Counted from the first letter of the stretch, positions 20,935-31,126 are shown. The stretch is DNA of 64,000 nt from Brevundimonas subvibrioides ATCC 15264 (GCF_000144605.1 NC_014375.1:2688501-2752500), one strand, 5' to 3'. Notes: generated by a model not told the origin, from the letters alone. Made by a program: numbers and translations.

Positions 20935-21118
20935 TTCACACCGTCCGGTCCTGGCTGCCCACCCCACCCTCGCCCCGCCTTGCCCCTTCGCCTTCGGTCA
21001 GATTCCGACGGCTGGCTCTTGACCTTTTTCCGCCGCACCTGTTCTCGACAACCATGGTCGTCGCGCATCCGCGGGGAATCGCGCGATCATCCGAACAGAG
21101 TTCTTGAGGGAAGACGCC

Positions 21119-21760
21119 ATGCGCGCCGATCGTTCGTCCAAATATGCCTCCATGAGCCGCCGCGCCGCCGCGACGGGCGCGGCCCTGGCGGCCATGATGG
21201 CGATGGCGGGGTGCTCGGGTGCAAGCAGCGGCGGCGCCGCCGAGGGCGACATGGCGCAAGGGGCCGCCGAGGGGGCCAAGGTCACGGTCATCGAATACGC
21301 CTCGGTCACCTGCAGCCACTGCGCCACTTGGCAGAACGAGGTCTATCCCGAGTTCAAGGCCAAATACGTCGACACCAACAAGGTCCGCTACGTCTTCCGC
21401 GAGTTCCCGACCCCGCCGGTGCCGATCGCGGCCGCCGGCTTCCTGGTCGCGCGCTGCGCGGGGGCCGACAAATATTTCCCCGTCATCCATGAGATCATGG
21501 CCAGCCAGGCCGAGCTGTTCTCAGGCCCGCCGCGTCCGGTGCTGCTGCGCATCGCCAACGGCGCGGGCCTGAGCGAGGAACAGTTCCAGACCTGCGTGAC
21601 CGACCAGGCCGGGATCGAGGCGATGGACGCACGGATCAAGGCCGGCATCGCGGCGGGCGTCGAGGGCACGCCGACCTTCTTCGTCAACGGCGAAAAGGTC
21701 GCCGACACCTCGCTGGCGGGCCTGTCGTCGAAGATTGACGCCGCCCTGGCCGCGGGCTGA
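21119..21760 (+). CDS. DsbA-like thiol:disulfide lipoprotein, paralogue 1
   Basis: 213 residues from the ATG at 21119, chosen because GAGGGAAG lies just upstream. A lipoprotein signal ends MAMAGCSG. The DsbA-type thioredoxin domain carries the active-site CSHC in VIEYASVTCSHCATW, and the cis-Pro loop GVEGTPTFFVNG. It should oxidise or isomerise periplasmic thiols. First of three tandem paralogues that precede smc, only four bases before the second. Confidence 0.9.
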   Translation: MRADRSSKYASMSRRAAATGAALAAMMAMAGCSGASSGGAAEGDMAQGAAEGAKVTVIEYASVTCSHCATWQNEVYPEFKAKYVDTNKVRYVFREFPTPPVPIAAAGFLVARCAGADKYFPVIHEIMASQAELFSGPPRPVLLRIANGAGLSEEQFQTCVTDQAGIEAMDARIKAGIAAGVEGTPTFFVNGEKVADTSLAGLSSKIDAALAAG

Positions 21761-21764
21761 GCCG

Positions 21765-22376
21765 ATGACGATCATGATCTCGCGTCGCCCCCTGCTGCTC
21801 GGCGGAGCCGCCCTGGTCCTGGCCGGATGCTCGGGCGGCGCCAAGGGCGCGGCCGAGGGCGACATGGCGCTGGGCGCCCCCGAGGGCGCCAAGGTCACCG
21901 TGGTCGAGTACGCCTCGGTCACCTGTCACGTCTGCGCGGCCTGGCAGGAAGAGGTCTGGCCGGGCTTCAAGGCGAAATACGTCGACACCAACAAGGTCCG
22001 CTACGTCTTCCGCGAGATCCCGACGCCGCCGGTGGAGGTCGCCACGGCGGGTTTCCTGCTGGCGCGCTGCGCGGGCGAGGACAAATATTTCGACGTCGTC
22101 CACGAGATGCTGGCCAGCGTGAAGTCGTGGGACGCCGGCGTGCCCCCTCGCCAGACCCTGCTGCAGATCGCCAACGGCGTGGGCATCGACCAGCAGCAGC
22201 TGCAGCAGTGCATCACCGACGAGGACGCCATCAAGGCGCTCGAGGCGCGCATCACCGCGGCGAACGCCAGGGGCGTGACCGGCACGCCCGCCTTCTTCGT
22301 CAACGACGTGGCTGTGACCGACCGGACGCTGGACGGTCTGTCGGCCGCGATCGACGCCGCCCTGGCCAAGGCCTGA
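21765..22376 (+). CDS. DsbA-like thiol:disulfide lipoprotein, paralogue 2
   Basis: 203 residues from ATG 21765. A lipobox (VLAGCSGG) follows a twin-Arg-like start (ISRRPLLLGGAALV). The active site is CHVC instead of CSHC and the cis-Pro loop is GVTGTPAFFVND. It shares long identical stretches with paralogue 1 (KAKYVDTNKVRYVFRE), so it is a recent duplicate. The altered CxxC dipeptide should change its redox potential. Confidence 0.9.
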   Translation: MTIMISRRPLLLGGAALVLAGCSGGAKGAAEGDMALGAPEGAKVTVVEYASVTCHVCAAWQEEVWPGFKAKYVDTNKVRYVFREIPTPPVEVATAGFLLARCAGEDKYFDVVHEMLASVKSWDAGVPPRQTLLQIANGVGIDQQQLQQCITDEDAIKALEARITAANARGVTGTPAFFVNDVAVTDRTLDGLSAAIDAALAKA

Positions 22377-22380
22377 TCCG

Positions 22381-22998
22381 ATGCTGAAGAGCCTGTTCCT
22401 GACCGTCGCCCTGACGATGGCCCCGATGGCGGCCGTCGCCCAGACCCCCGGCGCGCTTCCGGCCGTCACGGCCAGCGACCGCATCCTGGGTCAGGCCAAT
22501 GCGCCCGTGACCGTGATCGAATATGCCTCGCTGGTCTGTTCGCACTGCGGGGACTGGCACCGGACCGTCTATCCCGAGTTCAAGCGCCAGTTCATCGACA
22601 CGGGCCGGGTCCGGATGGTGTTCCGCGACCTGCCGACCGCCCCGGCCCCCGTGGCCGCGCGGGCCGCCGGTATCGCCCGCTGCGCCGCGCCCAACCGGTT
22701 CTATGAGGTCATCGGCACCTTCTTCCGCGGCCAGGAAGCCCTGTTCGCGGGCGGACCCGTCGCGCCGTGGTTCGCCTCCGGCGTGGCCGCCAGCGGACGC
22801 ACCCAGGCCGAGATCGACGCCTGTCTGGCCGACCCCGCCACCCTGGAGGGGTTGAGGGCGTCCATCGCCGGGGCCACGGCCGCCGGCGTGGAGGGCACCC
22901 CGACCTTCTTCGTCAACGGACGTCGCGTCACCGACATCTCGCTGGCCGGCCTGACCGCCGCCATCACGCCCTCGCCGACCCCCGCGCGGCGACGCTAG
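22381..22998 (+). CDS. DsbA-like periplasmic thiol:disulfide protein, paralogue 3
   Basis: 205 residues. A cleavable signal peptide (AAVAQ) replaces the lipobox of the first two copies. Active site CSHC in VIEYASLVCSHCGDW, and cis-Pro loop GVEGTPTFFVNG. It is the most diverged of the three (RQFIDTGRVRMVFRDLP). It ends nine bases before smc, so at least this copy is probably cotranscribed with smc. Confidence 0.9.
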   Translation: MLKSLFLTVALTMAPMAAVAQTPGALPAVTASDRILGQANAPVTVIEYASLVCSHCGDWHRTVYPEFKRQFIDTGRVRMVFRDLPTAPAPVAARAAGIARCAAPNRFYEVIGTFFRGQEALFAGGPVAPWFASGVAASGRTQAEIDACLADPATLEGLRASIAGATAAGVEGTPTFFVNGRRVTDISLAGLTAAITPSPTPARRR

Positions 22999-23007
22999 AG
23001 GGTTCAG

Positions 23008-26000
23008 GTGCAGTTCCAGCGCCTCCGGCTCGTCGGCTTCAAGTCCTTCGTCGATCCGGCAGAGGTGCAGATCGAGCCCGGCCTGACGGGGGTGGTCGGA
23101 CCGAACGGCTGCGGCAAGTCCAATGTGCTGGAGTCCATGCGCTGGGTCATGGGGGCCAACTCGGCCAAGGCCATGCGCGGCACGGGCATGGACGACGTGA
23201 TCTTCGCCGGGGCCTCCAACCGGCCGCCCCGCAACCACGCCGAAGTCTCGCTGACGATCGACAACGCCCAGCGCAAGGCCCCGCAGCCCTTCACCGACAG
23301 CGCGATCATCGAGGTGTCGCGCCGCATCGACCGCGGCCAGGGCTCGACCTACCGGATCAACGGCAAGGAGGTGCGGGCGCGCGACGTCCAGCTGCTGTTC
23401 GCCGACGCCTCGACCGGCGCGAACTCCCCCGCCCTGGTGCGTCAGGGGCAGATCTCGGAGTTGATCGCCGCCAAGCCGCAGAACCGACGCCGCATCCTCG
23501 AGGAAGCCGGCGGGGTCGCGGGCCTGCACACGCGACGTCACGAAGCCGAGCTGAGGCTCAAGGCGGCCGAGACCAATCTGGAGCGGCTGGACGACATCGG
23601 GCGCGAACTGGAAACCGCCCTGACGCGGCTGAAGCGCGAGGCCCGGCAGGCGGAGAAGTACAAGAAGATCTCGGCCGAGATCCGGGCCCTGCAGGCGGCG
23701 CTTCTGTTCGTACGCTGGAACGACGCGCGGCTGGCGGCGGAAGGCGCGGCGGCTGAACTGGCCGAGGCGGACCGCGCCGTGGCCGAGGCGACCGGCGCGG
23801 CGGCCCGCGCCCAGACGGCCGCCCTGTCGGCGCAGGAGGGTCTGAAACCCGCGCGGGAAGAGGACGCCGTGGCCGCCGCCCTGCTGCACCGGGCGTCGCT
23901 GGAGCGCGACCGGCTGGACATGGCCGAGCAGCAGGCCCGGGCCGAGGTCGACCGTCTGACCGCCGAACGCCAGCGCATCGCCAACGACACCGAACGCGAG
24001 ATCGCCATGGCGGGCGATGCGGAGGCCGAACTGGCGCGGCTGGGGGCCGAGCTTGCGGTGCTGACGGCCGAGGTCGCGGCGGCCCCGGAACGCGGGCCGG
24101 AGCTGGAGCGGGCCCTGGTCGCGGCCGAGGACGCGCGTCGGGCGGCCGACGGCGAGGTGGAACGCATCGCCGGCACCCTCGCCGCCGTCGAGGCTCGCGC
24201 CAATGCCGAGACGGCCCGCAAGCGCGACGCCGAGGCCCGGGTCGCGCGGGCCCGGACCGCGCTCGACGCCGCCCGCCGCGAGCGCGAGGCCCTGGGGCCA
24301 CTCGAGACCCCCGAACTGGCCGGGGCCCGCTCGGCCCTGGACGCCGCCACGACGGCGCTGGCCGAGGCCCGGGCGGCGGTGGAGGCGGCGGAGACGACAC
24401 GCGGCGATCGGGCGCGTGCCGAACAGGAGGCCCGCACGGCGGCCCGCGCGGCCGAGGACCGGCTGGGTCGCCTTCAGACCGAGGCCCGGGGGCTGGCGTC
24501 CCTGCTGGTCTCGACCCGCCGCGATCACCCCCCCGCGCTGGACAAGGTTTCGGCCACGAAGGGCTATGAGGCCGCGCTCGCGGCAGCGCTGGGCGACGAT
24601 CTGGATGCCGCGCTGGATCCGAAGGCGGCGGCGCACTGGGGCGGGGCCGAGGCGACCGCCCCTGTCTGGCCAGCCGGCATCGAGCCGCTGTCCGGCAAGG
24701 TGGAGGCCCCCGAGGCCCTCGCGGCCCGGCTGGCCTTCTGCGGCATCGCCGACAAGGGCGAGGCCGCGCGTCTGGCCAGGACCCTGCCGCCCGGCGCGCG
24801 ACTGGTGACGCGAGAGGGCGACCTGTTCCGCTGGGACGGCTTCGTCAGCCGCGCCGAGGCCCCCCGCCCCGCCGCCATCCGTCTGGCCCAGCGCTCGCGC
24901 CTGTCCGAGCTCGAGGCCGACATCGACGCCGGCAAACCGGCCCTCGCGGACGCCCAGGCCGCCCTCAAGGCCGCCACGGAGGCGTTCCGGGCATCCGAGG
25001 AGGCGGTGAAGACCGCGCGCCTGCAACCCTTCGCGGCCGACAAGGCCGTCACCGCCGCCCGTGACCGCGTCGAGGCCCTGGGGCGCGATCAGGCCCGGCG
25101 CGAGGCGCGGGCCCAGGCGCTGGACGAGACCCTGACCCGCCAGACCACCCAGGTCGAGGCCGCCGAGGCCGCCCTGGCCGAGGCCGCGTCGGTCGAGGCC
25201 CCGTCCGGCACGCTGCAGGCGCTGAAGGACGAACTGGCCGCGGCCCGCACGGCGGCCGATACGGCCCGCTCGGCCTCGGCGGCGGCGCGGGCGGATCGGG
25301 ATGCCGAGGCCCGCGAGCGCGTCGGGCGCGAGCAGCGGCTGGTGTCCCTGACGCGGGAACGCGACGGCTGGGCGACGCGGGCGAAGGACAGCACGGCGCG
25401 GATCGCGGCGCTCGAAACCGACGCCACCCGCGTCGCCGCCCTGTTGCTGCAGGCCGAACGCGCCCCGGAGGCCCTGGCGGCCCAGCGGTCCCAACTGATG
25501 GACGCCCTGACGGCCGCCGAGACCCGGCGCAAGGCCGCCGCCGACGCCCTGTCGATCGCGGAAGGGCTGGCCACCGAGGCCGACCGCGCCGGCCGGGCCG
25601 CCGAGACCGCCGCCTCCGCCGCCCGCGAGGCCCGCGCCGGCCTCGCTGCCCGGTCCGAGGCCGCCGCCGAACGGCTGCTCGATGCCGAAAACAACGTCCG
25701 CGAGACGGCCCAGATGTCGCCGGACGAGCTGGGCCGCAAGCTGACCGACGACGCCATCGCCCGCCCGCCCGACGCCGCCGGGGCCGAGAGCCTGCTCTAC
25801 GGGCTGGAGCGCGAACGCGAGCAGCTGGGGGCCGTCAATCTGCGCGCCGAGGACGAGGCGGAGGAATACGGCGAACGCCTCAACACCATGCGGATCGAAC
25901 GCTCGGACCTGACCGGAGCCATCGCCCGGCTGCGCGACGGCATCGACGAGCTGAACGCCGAGGGCCGCGAGCGGCTGACCGCGGCCTTCGACATCATCAA

Positions 26001-26445
26001 CGACAACTTCAAGAGCCTGTTCGAGGCCCTGTTCGGCGGCGGTCAGGCCGAGCTGAAGCTGGTCGAGTCCGACGATCCTCTGGAGGCCGGCCTCGAGATC
26101 TTCGCCTGCCCGCCCGGCAAGCGACTGTCGGTCATGAGCCTGATGAGCGGCGGGGAGCAGGCCCTGACGGCGGCGGCGCTCATCTTCGCCGTCTTCCTGG
26201 CCAACCCCGCCCCCGTCTGCGTGCTCGACGAGGTCGACGCGCCGCTGGACGACGCCAACGTCGACCGCTTCTGCCGGATGCTGAACGAGATGCGCAACCG
26301 CACCGACACCCGCTTCATCGTCATCACCCATAACCCGGTGACCATGAGCCGGATGGACCGCCTGTACGGGGTCACCATGCCCGAGCGGGGCGTGTCGCAG
26401 CTGGTCAGCGTGGACCTCAAGCAGGCCGAGACCCTGGTCGCATGA
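23008..26445 (+). CDS. smc: Chromosome segregation ATPase SMC
   Basis: SMC is the bacterial condensin ATPase. 1,145 residues from a GTG start, the expected length. Walker [10 protein letters not shown] (about 31-39), long Ala/Arg/Glu-rich coiled coils (about 170-490 and 650-980), a hinge between them, and the C-terminal signature LMSGGEQAL with Walker [16 protein letters not shown]. ScpA and ScpB are not adjacent. It overlaps the next small gene by four bases. Confidence 0.97.
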   Translation: MQFQRLRLVGFKSFVDPAEVQIEPGLTGVVGPNGCGKSNVLESMRWVMGANSAKAMRGTGMDDVIFAGASNRPPRNHAEVSLTIDNAQRKAPQPFTDSAIIEVSRRIDRGQGSTYRINGKEVRARDVQLLFADASTGANSPALVRQGQISELIAAKPQNRRRILEEAGGVAGLHTRRHEAELRLKAAETNLERLDDIGRELETALTRLKREARQAEKYKKISAEIRALQAALLFVRWNDARLAAEGAAAELAEADRAVAEATGAAARAQTAALSAQEGLKPAREEDAVAAALLHRASLERDRLDMAEQQARAEVDRLTAERQRIANDTEREIAMAGDAEAELARLGAELAVLTAEVAAAPERGPELERALVAAEDARRAADGEVERIAGTLAAVEARANAETARKRDAEARVARARTALDAARREREALGPLETPELAGARSALDAATTALAEARAAVEAAETTRGDRARAEQEARTAARAAEDRLGRLQTEARGLASLLVSTRRDHPPALDKVSATKGYEAALAAALGDDLDAALDPKAAAHWGGAEATAPVWPAGIEPLSGKVEAPEALAARLAFCGIADKGEAARLARTLPPGARLVTREGDLFRWDGFVSRAEAPRPAAIRLAQRSRLSELEADIDAGKPALADAQAALKAATEAFRASEEAVKTARLQPFAADKAVTAARDRVEALGRDQARREARAQALDETLTRQTTQVEAAEAALAEAASVEAPSGTLQALKDELAAARTAADTARSASAAARADRDAEARERVGREQRLVSLTRERDGWATRAKDSTARIAALETDATRVAALLLQAERAPEALAAQRSQLMDALTAAETRRKAAADALSIAEGLATEADRAGRAAETAASAAREARAGLAARSEAAAERLLDAENNVRETAQMSPDELGRKLTDDAIARPPDAAGAESLLYGLEREREQLGAVNLRAEDEAEEYGERLNTMRIERSDLTGAIARLRDGIDELNAEGRERLTAAFDIINDNFKSLFEALFGGGQAELKLVESDDPLEAGLEIFACPPGKRLSVMSLMSGGEQALTAAALIFAVFLANPAPVCVLDEVDAPLDDANVDRFCRMLNEMRNRTDTRFIVITHNPVTMSRMDRLYGVTMPERGVSQLVSVDLKQAETLVA

Positions 26446-26858
26446 TGCAGGCGGACGCGCCCGTCGAGGCCCACGCCCTGGTCCTGACCGGCGTGGGCCG
26501 GTTCGTGGTCTTCGCCGATGCGGCGACGATCGCCCGCGCGCCGGACGGCGTGCGCATGCGGTCGCTGCAGGTGGTCGAGGAGGATTTCACGGTCGGGACG
26601 ACCCGCTACTGGGGCGGCTGGTCGTGGTGGCGGTTCGACTGCGAGGCGGGCATGGCCGACCGTCTGGACTTCGCCTCGGTCGCGGCCGGCGGGCGCGAGG
26701 GCCCGGCGACCCCCGATACGGCTCCGGCCTATCCCGCGGCCCCCGGCGGAGACGCCGCCGAGCTGCTGGCCGTGGCCTGCGGCACCGTGACCCCGGAGAT
26801 CGCCGCGACGACGGTCGGGGATGCGGTCCGCCTCGCCCGGGCCGCGATGGCCGACTGA
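26442..26858 (+). CDS. Small protein of unknown function translationally coupled to smc
   Basis: 138 residues. Its ATG overlaps the smc stop (ATGA). Visible features are a Val-rich beta-like N-terminus ([20 protein letters not shown]) and an aromatic patch ([27 protein letters not shown]) resembling the surface-adhesin E-type small beta fold. There is no evident signal peptide, so that similarity is only suggestive. Composition matches its neighbours. Function unknown. Confidence 0.65.
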   Translation: MMQADAPVEAHALVLTGVGRFVVFADAATIARAPDGVRMRSLQVVEEDFTVGTTRYWGGWSWWRFDCEAGMADRLDFASVAAGGREGPATPDTAPAYPAAPGGDAAELLAVACGTVTPEIAATTVGDAVRLARAAMAD

Positions 26859-26911
26859 TCGCTGGACCGTTCGTCGTGGGTGGACGCGCGGTGCGGGTCC
26901 GGGGGTGGGTT

Positions 26912-27108
26912 GGTTCATCACAAAGGGCACAACGAAGTCACAAAGGACACAACGGGTCCGGTGAGGTTGCCCGAGCCGGGCCTGTCTTCGGGCTGGATCG
27001 ATGCGGCGTACGCCGCGATCATAGCTCTTCCCGAATGACGTCGCCCTCAACACGGCTCCGCTCCCGTCGTGACCTTCGTGGCTCCCTTTGTGTCCTTTGT
27101 GATGAACC
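26912..27108. repeat. 197-base inverted-repeat element, copy 1
   Basis: The left arm starts GGTTCATCACAAAGG and contains tandem CACAAMG-type units (26912-26956). The right arm (27063-27108) is its inverted relative, ending TTTGTGATGAACC. The centre contains GCGGCGTACGCCGC, a perfect palindrome. No ORF is plausible inside. It fills most of the 307-base gap between the smc-linked gene and tgt. A second copy of the same design is at 34018-34204. Confidence 0.8.
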
Positions 27109-27165
27109 CTCTTGCGACCATGCCTGACCGCAAGAGCGTGCGCCCCCGGTTCGACCCAGATGGCC

Positions 27166-28278
27166 CTAGTTCGACACGTGCCGGGCGTGGAAGTCCTTGC
27201 GCCACGCCTCGAACCGTCCGTGGGCGATCGCCTCGCGCATGGCCGCCGTCACGGCCTGGTAGAAGGCGATATTGTGCCAGCTCAGCAGGGTCTTGCCGAG
27301 AATCTCGTCGGCCCGGATCAGGTGGTGCAGATAGGCTTTCGACGTCTGCGACGACGCCGGGCAGTCGATGGTGGGGTCCAGCGGCGTGCGGTCCTCGGCG
27401 AAGCGGGCGTTCTTCAGGTTGATCGGCCCGTCCCAGGTCCAGGCCTGCCCGTGGCGACCCGCCCGCGTCGGAAGGACGCAGTCGAACATGTCGACGCCGC
27501 GCCAGACCGCCTCGACCAGATCCACCGGCTTGCCCACCCCCATCAGATAGCGCGGCCGGTCGGCGGGCAGCATGTCGGGCGCATAGTCCAGCACCTCGCA
27601 CATCGCCTGATGCCCCTCGCCCACCGCCAGGCCGCCGATGGCATAGCCGTCGAAGCCGATGTCGATCAGCCGCTCGGAGGATTCACGCCGGAGGTTTTCG
27701 AACGTCGACCCCTGCTGGATGCCGAACAGCCCCTGGGTCTCGCGCGTGCCGAACGCGGCCTTGGACCGCGCGGCCCAGCGGGCGCTGAGCTCCATCGCCG
27801 CCCGGGCGCGAGGTTCCTCGGCGGGCCAGGCGACGCATTCGTCCAGCTGCATGGAGATGTCGGCCCCGATCCGGTCGGCCTGGATCTCGATCGACCGCTC
27901 CGGCGACAGGATGTGCTTGGATCCGTCGATGTGGCTGGAGAAAGTCACCGCCTCCTCCTTCACCTTCGAGATGCCGGCCAGGGACATGACCTGGAACCCG
28001 CCCGAATCGGTCAGGATCGGCTTGTCCCACCCCATGAAGGCGTGCAGCCCGCCCAGCCGCTCCATCCGCTCGGGCCCCGGGCGCAGCATCAGGTGATAGG
28101 TATTGCCCAGGATGATGTCGGCCCCGGTCGCCTTGACCTGGTCCACGCTCATCGCCTTGACCGTCGCGGCCGTGCCCACGGGCATGAAGGCGGGGGTGCG
28201 GATGTCGCCGCGCGGCGTCGTCAGGACGCCGGTGCGGGCGCGTCCCTCGGTCGCGGTCAGGGTAAAGGGGAAAGGCAC
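27166..28278 (-). CDS. tgt: tRNA-guanine(34) transglycosylase
   Basis: Tgt exchanges guanine-34 for preQ1 in tRNAs reading NAY codons. 370 residues. Substrate and catalytic motifs [12 protein letters not shown] (Asp), LDECV, and [17 protein letters not shown] with the nucleophile-region Asp are present. The C-terminal zinc site is unusual: where bacterial Tgt normally has C-x-C-x2-C followed by His, this protein has PTIDCPASS, keeping one Cys and the later His (SWHN) but lacking the other two Cys. Upstream 28279-28501 holds only promoter sequence. Confidence 0.96.
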   Translation of the reverse strand: MPFPFTLTATEGRARTGVLTTPRGDIRTPAFMPVGTAATVKAMSVDQVKATGADIILGNTYHLMLRPGPERMERLGGLHAFMGWDKPILTDSGGFQVMSLAGISKVKEEAVTFSSHIDGSKHILSPERSIEIQADRIGADISMQLDECVAWPAEEPRARAAMELSARWAARSKAAFGTRETQGLFGIQQGSTFENLRRESSERLIDIGFDGYAIGGLAVGEGHQAMCEVLDYAPDMLPADRPRYLMGVGKPVDLVEAVWRGVDMFDCVLPTRAGRHGQAWTWDGPINLKNARFAEDRTPLDPTIDCPASSQTSKAYLHHLIRADEILGKTLLSWHNIAFYQAVTAAMREAIAHGRFEAWRKDFHARHVSN

Positions 28279-28397
28279 GGGAGCGGCTCCGGGAAAGGCA
28301 GGGCCTATAGGCCGGGGGCGCGGGCGTGGAAAGCGCGCTCGGCCTGGATCAACAACATCGTCGCAAATTCAATGACTTGGCATCGACGCCCCTCACC

Positions 28398-28424
28398 TTG
28401 ACCTTCCGCCCCCCCGCCTATAGG
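28398..28424 (+). promoter_or_regulatory. Weak sigma70-like promoter candidate for the F0 operon
   Basis: TTGACC and TATAGG are separated by 15 bases, about 80 bases before atpI. The spacing is short, so this is only a candidate. The rest of the 28279-28501 gap shows no gene. Confidence 0.3.
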
Positions 28425-28501
28425 TTCCGCGCCGAATTCAGACCCCAGTCGGGGCCCGCAAATCCATGCGTGGCCGGGCCGGGGTCAAACCCATAAAGTC
28501 C

Positions 28502-28861
28502 ATGTCCCAGCCTACGGAATCGCGCGAAGAGGGGATCAAACGCCTCACCGAAAGCGCTTCCGCCCTGGAAGCGCGCAGTGCCGCGGCGGTTTCGCATGAA
28601 GCCGCGGGCCAGGCGGCGGCCGGTCAGGCGTGGCGGATCATCGCCGACCTGTTCGGCGGCGTGTTCGTGGGTTTTGCCCTCGGGTTCGTGGGCTATCGGT
28701 TCCTGGGTCTCGGGGCCTGGGGTTTGATCGGCGGCGTCCTGCTGGGCTTCGCCGTTTCGGTTTGGATGGCCTGGCGGACGGCTCAGCGCCTGATGGCCGA
28801 GGCGAAAGCAAGCGGAGTGGAGCCGAAGTCGGTCCCCTTCGACGACGATGAGGAAGACTAA
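28502..28861 (+). CDS. atpI: ATP synthase accessory protein AtpI
   Basis: 119 residues from MSQPTESREEGIKRL (an earlier ATG at 28466 is possible). A charged N-terminus and two membrane helices (IADLFGGVFVGFALGFVGYRF and WGLIGGVLLGFAVSVWMAW) with an acidic tail DDDEED are typical of the AtpI/AtpQ-like Mg transport and assembly proteins that head F0 operons. It helps c-ring assembly. First gene of the F0 operon. Confidence 0.85.
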   Translation: MSQPTESREEGIKRLTESASALEARSAAAVSHEAAGQAAAGQAWRIIADLFGGVFVGFALGFVGYRFLGLGAWGLIGGVLLGFAVSVWMAWRTAQRLMAEAKASGVEPKSVPFDDDEED

Positions 28862-28869
28862 GAGCGCCG

Positions 28870-29655
28870 ATGGCTGATCCGCTTCACCAGTTCCAGATCG
28901 TACCCCTGGTCGACTTCGGCCAGGTGACCCTGCCCGTGTTCGGCGTGCAGCAGCTGGCCTTCACCAATTCGCACCTGGCCATGACCCTGGCCTTCCTCGT
29001 GGTCGTCGCCTTCCTGCAGCTGGCCACCGCCGGTGCCACCATCGTGCCGGGACGGCGTCAGGCCGTGGGCGAGACCCTGTTCGGCATGATCGACGGCGTG
29101 ACCTCCTCGATCATCGGCCACGAGGGCAAGAAGTTCTTCCCTTTCGTCTTCACCATCTTCACCCTGATCCTGGCCATGAACCTGCTCGGCATGTTCCTGA
29201 CCTTCACCGCGACGTCGCAGCTGGCGGTCACCGCCACCTTCGCCCTGATCACCATCCTGATGGTCATCGGCATCGGCATCGTGCGGCACGGCCTGGGCTT
29301 CTTCCTGCTGTTCTGGCCGACCAGCGCGCCGCTGGCGATCCGCCCGGTGGTGGGACTGATCGAGTTCCTGTCCTTCCTGCTGCGGCCCATCACCTTGGCG
29401 CTGCGTCTGTTCGGCAACATGCTGGGCGGCCACATCGCCCTGAAGATCTTCGCCGGCTTCGTGGTGTCCATGGGCGCCGTCGCCCTGGCCGGCGGCATCG
29501 GCCTTCTGGGCCTCCCGGTCGCCGCCCTGTCGCTCGGCATGGTCGTCGCCCTGACCGCCCTCGAGTTTCTCGTGGCCTTCCTCCAGGCCTTCGTTTTCGC
29601 CGTTCTGACCAGCATCTATCTCAATGATGTGGTCAACCTGGGCCACGGCCACTGA
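28870..29655 (+). CDS. atpB: ATP synthase F0 subunit a
   Basis: 261 residues with five to six membrane helices. The essential Arg of the proton path is in LALRLFGNMLGGH, and the helix with ALEFLVAFLQAFVFAVLTSIYLND is conserved. It forms the half-channels next to the c-ring. Eight bases after atpI. Confidence 0.97.
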   Translation: MADPLHQFQIVPLVDFGQVTLPVFGVQQLAFTNSHLAMTLAFLVVVAFLQLATAGATIVPGRRQAVGETLFGMIDGVTSSIIGHEGKKFFPFVFTIFTLILAMNLLGMFLTFTATSQLAVTATFALITILMVIGIGIVRHGLGFFLLFWPTSAPLAIRPVVGLIEFLSFLLRPITLALRLFGNMLGGHIALKIFAGFVVSMGAVALAGGIGLLGLPVAALSLGMVVALTALEFLVAFLQAFVFAVLTSIYLNDVVNLGHGH

Positions 29656-29709
29656 GGCCTAGGCTCAGCCCTTTCCACCCACCCCCTCAAGACTGAATAG
29701 GACGTCATC

Positions 29710-29934
29710 ATGGAAGCCGAATCCTTCAAGTATTTCGGTATCGGCCTCGCCACCCTCGGAATGCTCGGTTCCGCGATCGGCGTGGGCAATATCTTCGGCA
29801 ACTTCCTGGCGGGCGCCCTGCGCAACCCGTCGGCCGCCGCCGGCCAGGTCGGTAACCTGTTCGTGGGCGCGGCCCTGGTCGAAGCCCTGGGCATCCTGGC
29901 CTTCGTGCTCGGCATCCTGGCCTGGCTGGGCTAA
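29710..29934 (+). CDS. atpE: ATP synthase F0 subunit c
   Basis: 74 residues forming a two-helix hairpin. The polar loop is RNPSAAA and the proton-binding Glu is in [12 protein letters not shown] on helix two. No Na-binding signature (Gln/Ser-Thr set) is evident, so it should be proton-driven. A 54-base gap before it carries a possible ribosome site. Confidence 0.97.
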   Translation: MEAESFKYFGIGLATLGMLGSAIGVGNIFGNFLAGALRNPSAAAGQVGNLFVGAALVEALGILAFVLGILAWLG

Positions 29935-30015
29935 ACCCCGCTACCGCCTGAGGCCTCGGCGGCGCATCCGGTCACCGGGTGCGCCGCTGTCCTTCGCACT
30001 CCCTTGCAGGTCGTC

Positions 30016-30609
30016 ATGAACACCGTCTCCCCTCCGTCCGCCCAGGTCGAATCCCACTTGCCGCACGACGCTTCGGCGACGACGGAGCATGGCGTCGCGA
30101 CCGCCGAGGCCGAACACGGCGGCGGCGGCTTGCCGCAATTCGAATCCCAGCACTGGGTCGGCCAGATCGGCTATCTGCTGATCCTGTTCGTCATCCTTTA
30201 CATTCTGATCTCGAAGGTCTTCGCCCCGCGCATGCGCCGCGTGTTCGACGAGCGCGAGACCACGATCGCCACCGCCGTCTCGACCGCCCGTCAGGTCCAG
30301 GCCGAGGCCGCCGGCCAGGCCGAAGCCGCCAAGGCCGAGGTCGAGAAGGCCCGGGCCGACGCCCGCGCCGCCTCCGTCGCCGCCAAGGCGCGCGTGACCG
30401 AGGAAGCCAACCGCCGCGCCGCCGAGGAAGAAGCCGTCGTCAACGCCCGCATCGCCGAGGCCGAGACCGCCATCGGCAAGACCCGTGACGCCGCCATGAC
30501 CAATGTCGCGGCCATCGCCGCCGACACCGCATCCGCCATCGTCGAACGCCTGACCGGAAAGGCCCCCACGGCCGCCGAGGCGACCGCCGCGGTCAAGGGA
30601 GCCGCCTGA
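30016..30609 (+). CDS. atpG: ATP synthase F0 subunit b'
   Basis: 197 residues from MNTVSPPSAQ. A His/Ala-rich N-terminal extension of about 50 residues precedes one membrane helix (IGYLLILFVILYILISKVFAP) and a long Ala/Glu coiled coil. This is the b' form of the peripheral stalk that alphaproteobacteria and photosynthetic lineages encode beside b. An in-frame TTG at 30004 is a less likely start. Confidence 0.92.
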   Translation: MNTVSPPSAQVESHLPHDASATTEHGVATAEAEHGGGGLPQFESQHWVGQIGYLLILFVILYILISKVFAPRMRRVFDERETTIATAVSTARQVQAEAAGQAEAAKAEVEKARADARAASVAAKARVTEEANRRAAEEEAVVNARIAEAETAIGKTRDAAMTNVAAIAADTASAIVERLTGKAPTAAEATAAVKGAA

Positions 30610-30610
30610 T

Positions 30611-31126
30611 ATGCCCGCCTTCCTGACGAGCCATTTCTACAACCTCTCCGAGCCCGAGCTGTGGGTCGGCATCGGCCTGCTGATCTTCATCGGCATCGCC
30701 ATCGCCGCCGGCGTGCCCAAGCTGGTCGCCGGGACGCTCGACGCCAGGGCTGCCAAGATCCAGTCCGAGCTCGACGAGGCCCAGCGCCTGCGCGCCGAGG
30801 CCGAGGCCCTGCTGGCCCAGATCCGCGCCGAGAAGGCCGCCGCCGACATCCAGGCGCGCGAGATGCTCGCCGCCGCCGAGGCCGACGCCCGCATCATGGA
30901 GGCCGAGGCCAAGGTCCGGCTCGAGGAAACCCTGGCCCGCCGCCAGGCCCTGGCCGAGCGCCGCATCGCCTCCGCCGAAGCCCAGGCCTCGGCCGAGGTC
31001 AAGGCCGCTGCCGCCGACGTCGCCGCCCAGGCCGCCGAGACCATCTTGGCCGCCCGTCTGCAGACCCAGAAGTCCGACCCCCTGCTCGACGCCGCCATCG
31101 GCCAGATCGGCACCCGCCTGAACTAG
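30611..31126 (+). CDS. atpF: ATP synthase F0 subunit b
   Basis: 171 residues. One N-terminal membrane helix (WVGIGLLIFIGIAIAAGVPK) then a continuous Ala/Glu/Arg coiled coil. It pairs with b' as the stator stalk. One base separates it from b'. F1 genes are not in the window, as usual for split alphaproteobacterial ATP synthase loci. A GTGGCGG/CCGCCAC hairpin at 31140-31167 may end the operon. Confidence 0.95.
   Translation: MPAFLTSHFYNLSEPELWVGIGLLIFIGIAIAAGVPKLVAGTLDARAAKIQSELDEAQRLRAEAEALLAQIRAEKAAADIQAREMLAAAEADARIMEAEAKVRLEETLARRQALAERRIASAEAQASAEVKAAAADVAAQAAETILAARLQTQKSDPLLDAAIGQIGTRLN

Noticed and set aside
22300..26331. A 1,343-residue minus-strand open frame opposite smc
   Set aside because: Shadow of smc coiled coils in high-GC sequence; low-complexity Gly/Arg/Gln composition.
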